The notes under the pieces are model-generated. The model saw only the letters and a list, made by a program, of their open reading frames with translations, did no database searches and was not told where the DNA came from. Position numbers and translations under genes: made by a program. Shown piece after piece: positions 12,821 to 14,656 of a DNA stretch of 14,656 nucleotides; position 1 is the first letter of the stretch; the number at the start of each line of letters is the position of its first letter. Source of the DNA: an uncultured Oscillospiraceae bacterium (GTDB lineage Bacteria; Bacillota; Clostridia; Oscillospirales; Acutalibacteraceae); assembly GCA_959596515.1 (NCBI GenBank), contig CAUFXR010000071.1, positions 1 through 14,656 on the forward strand, given 5' to 3'.

Positions 12821-14536
12821 ATGAAATGTATTCATTGCGGCAACGAATTGGTGCCTGGTTCCAAATTCTGTACGAACTGCGGCACTCCGGTCAGTGAATC
12901 GGAGAACCCTGCGCCGGCTTCGGACGCTGCCGCCTCCTCTCAGGATCCCATGGGCAATTGGCCCGCTCCTGATTTTTCTTCTCCCTCAGGGAACAGCTTT
13001 TCCGACGGCGTGACAGGGGACATTTCCTCCTCTTCGGAATCTTCCCCGGTTTCTCAGCAGTCCGCTTCTCCCTATAATGCGGCACCTCAGGACATTTTCT
13101 CTTCCACTGACTCTTCTTCTGAGTCTGCCGGAACGCAGGAAGCTCCGTCTTATCCCCAGGATATTCCGGCCGCGGCTTCTCCTGCCAATCCTCAGGGACA
13201 AACCAACGAGGCGTTCCCTTCTTATCCCTATGATTCGAATGGCAGACAGCCTTCTACTTATGCTTCCAATTACACCGGAAATGTTCCTCCCGCTTATCCT
13301 CAGAATAATAACGGCGGTACTCCGCCTGTTTACCCTAACCAACCCTATTATCCTCAACCCGGATATCCTCAGGGCCCCACACCGCCGAAAAAATCCAACA
13401 AGCTGGTTTTAGGTATCGTCTTGGGAATCGCCGCTTTGATTATCGCATTAATTGTGATCTTAATTGTGCTTCTGGTAAATAACAATAAAACGCCGGAATC
13501 TCCCACTCCCTCCGATACGATTTCCAGCAGCGATTCCACCCAGACGCCTGACGACACGTCATCCGTTCTTTCCAGTGCGGAGCAAACCCTTACCATTGGT
13601 AACGCCACGTTTACCGTTCCTTCGGATTGGGATAAAGAATATGATGACGACGGCACTATCTTCTTGTATCCTTCAGAAGATGAAATTATCGTCATTTATT
13701 GCTTTACCGACGAAGCTCCGTATTTTACCGATAATGAGTATCTGGAAAGTTACGCCCAGGGCTATGATGATTACCAATATATCAGCCGGGAAGCGACTTC
13801 TATCGGCGGAATCTCCGGCAAACTTCACACCTATTACGCTTATGTGTCGGATGTTGATTACAAGGTCAGCAGCTTCTATTACACCATTGGCAATGATCTC
13901 ATGTCGGTGGACTATTTCTGTCCTCTCCTGTCTTCCTCTGATGATATTCAGCTCTTAGAAGACGTCATGGCGACTCTTCAGATTTCTGAAGGCGCAGATG
14001 CCAACACCGGAACAGCCTCTTCTTCTACCGGTGACGCCGCCGCTGTTCAAGACACTTACGGCGAGGGTATGTATAAAATCGGAACTGATCTTCCTGCCGG
14101 AGAATATGTTCTGTTGCCCGCTTCTGAATTTTCCGCCTATTACGAGGTGAATTCCTCCTCCTCTGGAGATCTGGATGACATTATCGACAACGATAATTTT
14201 GACGGCCGCCGTTACCTCACAGTGGAAGACGGACAGTATCTCACTATTCAGCGCTGCATGATGGTACCTCTGGATGAAGCTCCTGCTGTAGACATTTCCT
14301 CCGGCGTGCTTCCGGAAGGAATGTACCGGGTGGGCATTGACATTCCCGCCGGAGAATATAAGCTTCACAACAACGCGGAATATGACGGCTATTATGAGGT
14401 GAGAAGCAGCAGCCTGGCCACCGAGGGTTTTGACAGTATCATTACCAATGACAATTTCAGCGGCGATGTTTATGTCACCGTACAGGAAGGTCGATATTTA
14501 GTGGTCAACCGGGCTGAGATTCAGCTCCCCCAATAA
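12821..14536 (+). CDS. Zinc-ribbon membrane protein with two extracellular repeat domains
   Basis: This 571-residue protein is of unknown function. A cytoplasmic zinc ribbon opens it (CIHC at 3-6, CTNC at 17-20). A long Ser/Pro/Tyr/Gln-rich disordered region (about 22-190) leads to one membrane helix (about 195-219). A Ser/Thr-rich linker precedes a domain at about 255-388 (TLTIGNATFTVPSDW ... VMATLQIS), which looks like the PsbP/lipoprotein-like folds seen in Firmicute surface proteins. Two homologous repeats of about 65 residues end it (415-478 and 499-564), sharing EGMY-[KR]-[IV]-G, PAGEY, YYEV, NDNF and a Y-x-TV-x-x-G-x-YL end. It is the only plus-strand gene, with its own promoter, leader and terminator. 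The Shine-Dalgarno is weak (AAAGGTAGAG, well upstream). Inside-out topology with an intracellular ribbon suggests a regulatory or sensing role, unproven. Confidence 0.93.
   Translation: MKCIHCGNELVPGSKFCTNCGTPVSESENPAPASDAAASSQDPMGNWPAPDFSSPSGNSFSDGVTGDISSSSESSPVSQQSASPYNAAPQDIFSSTDSSSESAGTQEAPSYPQDIPAAASPANPQGQTNEAFPSYPYDSNGRQPSTYASNYTGNVPPAYPQNNNGGTPPVYPNQPYYPQPGYPQGPTPPKKSNKLVLGIVLGIAALIIALIVILIVLLVNNNKTPESPTPSDTISSSDSTQTPDDTSSVLSSAEQTLTIGNATFTVPSDWDKEYDDDGTIFLYPSEDEIIVIYCFTDEAPYFTDNEYLESYAQGYDDYQYISREATSIGGISGKLHTYYAYVSDVDYKVSSFYYTIGNDLMSVDYFCPLLSSSDDIQLLEDVMATLQISEGADANTGTASSSTGDAAAVQDTYGEGMYKIGTDLPAGEYVLLPASEFSAYYEVNSSSSGDLDDIIDNDNFDGRRYLTVEDGQYLTIQRCMMVPLDEAPAVDISSGVLPEGMYRVGIDIPAGEYKLHNNAEYDGYYEVRSSSLATEGFDSIITNDNFSGDVYVTVQEGRYLVVNRAEIQLPQ
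14063..14512 (+). repeat. Two tandem protein repeats coded in the 12821-14536 gene
   Basis: Codons 415-478 (14063-14254) and 499-564 (14315-14512) encode homologous units. Unit 1 starts EGMYKIGTDLPAGEY and unit 2 starts EGMYRVGIDIPAGEY. Both continue with YYEV, a Ser run, an I-x-x-NDNF or IDNDNF segment, and end in a YxTVxxGxYL motif. The unit is probably a small beta-domain on the outer face of the membrane. The repeats have diverged clearly in protein sequence, so the duplication is not recent. Confidence 0.85.
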
Positions 14537-14561
14537 AGTTCTGTCGCAAAGAATAACTCAA

Positions 14562-14602
14562 AAATGTCCTGGTCTTTAAAAAGACCAGGACATTTCTTAT
14601 TT
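14562..14602 (+). terminator. Strong intrinsic terminator after the zinc-ribbon repeat protein
   Basis: A perfect 15-bp stem, AAATGTCCTGGTCTT (14562-14576) with its complement at 14581-14595, has a TAAA loop and is followed by a T-rich tract (TTTCTTATTT). It lies 26 nt after the stop codon. The remaining 54 bases to the window edge show no gene. Confidence 0.93.
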
Positions 14603-14656
14603 AGGTGAATTATACTATCAAGAGCAACAGTTTAGGGAAATAAAAGAGTTCATACA

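Overview
The window looks like a chromosomal segment of a low-to-mid GC Gram-positive anaerobe, most likely a member of the Clostridia (Oscillospiraceae/Ruminococcaceae-like). That placement is inference. It rests on strong purine-rich ribosome-binding sites (AGGGGA/GGGAGG), separate pyrB and pyrI genes, a VanRS/PhoPR-style two-component system beside a VanY-family carboxypeptidase, and zinc-ribbon membrane proteins of a kind common in Firmicutes. No rRNA, tRNA, CRISPR array, insertion sequence or phage gene was seen.

Layout, right to left because almost everything is on the minus strand. (a) 12821-14536 (+): a zinc-ribbon, single-pass membrane protein with two C-terminal extracellular repeats. 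It has its own good promoter, a foldable 5' leader and a strong terminator. (b) 12222-12820: a 599-bp divergent intergenic region. (c) 12221-9427 (-): a zinc-ribbon/DUF2007-like membrane protein, translationally coupled to an alpha/beta hydrolase that runs in frame and without a stop into O-acetylhomoserine sulfhydrylase (MetY). MetY also has its own internal promoter, Shine-Dalgarno and start. (d) 8902-9426: a long intergenic region with the MetY terminator and several small dyads. (e) 8901-7639 (-): a CLC-family anion transporter that resembles the fluoride (CLC-F) clade in several motifs but not all. (f) 7383-6035 (-): pyrB-pyrI, the two subunits of aspartate transcarbamylase, ended by a strong terminator. 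(g) 5917-1597 (-): a cell-envelope module of VanY-type carboxypeptidase, OmpR-type response regulator, sensor kinase and a kinase-coupled extracytoplasmic protein with an 11-residue tandem repeat. (h) 1514-69 (-): glutamyl-tRNA synthetase with its own promoter, followed by the first 17 codons of a further gene that may be glutaminyl-tRNA synthetase.

The housekeeping genes (gltX, pyrBI, metY) are ordinary. The points most worth attention are the stopless hydrolase-MetY junction with an embedded promoter and A8 tract, the structured leader upstream of the 12821 gene, the repeat-bearing protein coupled to the sensor kinase, and the variant CLC transporter. None of these proves a new system. Each is testable by the comparison stated in the findings.
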